The notes under the pieces are model-generated. The model ran no database searches, had not been told where the DNA came from, and saw nothing but the letters and a program-made list of their open reading frames with translations. Below are positions 63,508-64,000 of a stretch of 64,000 bases of DNA, piece by piece. Both the position numbers and the translations under genes were made by a program. Numbering within the stretch: the stretch's first letter is position 1; the number at the start of each line of letters is the position of its first letter. The stretch is taken from the NCBI RefSeq assembly GCF_902702915.1, contig NZ_LR738849.1:992001-1056000 (forward strand). The letters run 5' to 3'. The DNA is from Desulfovibrio sp. 86 (GTDB lineage Bacteria > Desulfobacterota > Desulfovibrionia > Desulfovibrionales > Desulfovibrionaceae).

Positions 63508-64000
63508 AAAATCAGGTTGCACTGCCCGGCATCGCCGTGCCCGCACCGAGCTGCCCCGAAAGCGCAAACGAGCGCAGGGCCGACTCCAAACCCGAAACCG
63601 CGCCCGGCGCGGCCAGGGTTCTCTCGCCTGGCGTCCCGGCTGCCGCACCGGTGGTCGCCCCACTGGAGGCTGCCGCGCCAAAGGCTGCCCCACTGGAGGC
63701 CGCGTCGTCCGAAGCTGCCGCGCCTTCTCTTCCCGATTCCGCCTCGGACGCGGCCCCACATTCCATCAACGCGCCGGAGCCTGCCCCCCACCCGCAGGAG
63801 GGGTTAGCCGCATCGCCCTCCCCGGATTCACAGGATGCTCACGTCCTTCCAGCCGCGCCTTCTGCGCCGGAAATCCCCGATGCAGCCGCCTCTGCCAGCG
63901 AAACTGACAACTCCGCCGTGCACAGCGCTCCCGGCACTGCCGCCCGCCCTGCAGAAACGGCTTCGCCAGCGCGCCCGGCCAAAATGCAGCGCAAGCCAGC
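63504..64000 (+). CDS. Ala/Pro-rich N-terminus of an unidentified protein (cut by window edge)
   Basis: An open frame starts at ATG 63504 in an ATGA overlap with cbiD and stays open to the window edge (about 165 codons). The visible part is disordered Ala/Pro/Ser-rich sequence with repeats of the A-A-P-x-E-A type and no membrane segment or motif. From its place it is most likely a cobalamin-synthesis enzyme (for instance CbiE/CbiT-like) carrying a long extension; that is inference only. Confidence 0.6.
   Translation, partial: MKNQVALPGIAVPAPSCPESANERRADSKPETAPGAARVLSPGVPAAAPVVAPLEAAAPKAAPLEAASSEAAAPSLPDSASDAAPHSINAPEPAPHPQEGLAASPSPDSQDAHVLPAAPSAPEIPDAAASASETDNSAVHSAPGTAARPAETASPARPAKMQRKP

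Overview
The window reads as chromosome of a Desulfovibrio-type sulfate reducer, most like the D. desulfuricans / piger / fairfieldensis group. Pointers are a short-chain flavodoxin of the Desulfovibrio type, an adenylate kinase with the Cys-His-Cys-Cys metal site known from D. gigas, the [FeFe]-hydrogenase maturase HydG, a PxxKW small cysteine-rich protein, an iron-containing alcohol dehydrogenase, and high-GC genes separated by AT-richer, repeat-filled gaps. No rRNA, tRNA or CRISPR array was recognised. The species is inferred from protein resemblance only.

Layout. 1-3.0 kb (minus): Sec accessory operon yajC-secD-secF, with secF cut by the window edge. 3.3-8.8 kb (plus): adenosine-type deaminase, PxxKW protein, M20 peptidase overlapping mnmG. 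9.1-11.3 kb: a PilZ-type membrane protein gene split after its ninth codon by an intact IS4-family element with a 9-bp target duplication. 11.7-19.0 kb (plus): CorC-like CBS protein, lnt, prfB with programmed frameshift, a degenerate GGDEF-like protein, a MinD/FlhG ATPase, an HU protein and dapA. 19.5-26.8 kb (minus): alcohol dehydrogenase with a candidate sigma-54 promoter and two upstream dyads, an unrecognised 1000-residue membrane protein, and hydG. 27.2-30.9 kb (plus): a BMP-type binding protein with an MFS transporter, then an orphan SsuA/NMT1-like binding protein. 31.3-38.2 kb (mostly minus): msrBA fusion, galE, flavodoxin with a Fur-like palindrome, a radical SAM protein, a small membrane protein (plus) and a CgeB-like glycosyltransferase. 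38.3-45.2 kb (plus): AsmA protein, adk, dut, argD, DksA/TraR-like protein. 45.5-56.6 kb (minus): Pit transporter with DUF47 partner, RluA-like pseudouridine synthase, CofD-like protein, RNase D-like exonuclease, mnmE, jag, yidC, yidD, rnpA, rpmH. 56.9-64 kb: low-complexity secreted protein, shikimate-kinase-like enzyme, lipoprotein, VWA-OmpA protein, DapF-like epimerase, cbiD, and a truncated Ala/Pro-rich ORF.

Functional links. SecDF-YajC, YidC, YidD and Lnt serve membrane-protein export and envelope maturation. MnmG and MnmE act together on wobble uridine of tRNA although their genes are 42 kb apart. rpmH-rnpA-yidD-yidC-jag-mnmE is the conserved gene string often found near a bacterial origin, but no dnaA or origin is visible here.

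The most unusual content is the intergenic DNA. Three repeat systems recur: (i) modular elements bounded by TTAGAGCA / TGCTCTAA, whose first three bases form the stop codon of several genes; (ii) a ~70-bp element (7 copies) with three runs of five G followed by a palindrome; (iii) a ~150-bp MITE-like element (3 copies) with 15-bp inverted ends. A second trend is that several housekeeping enzymes carry Ala/Gly/Pro-rich insertions in loops.
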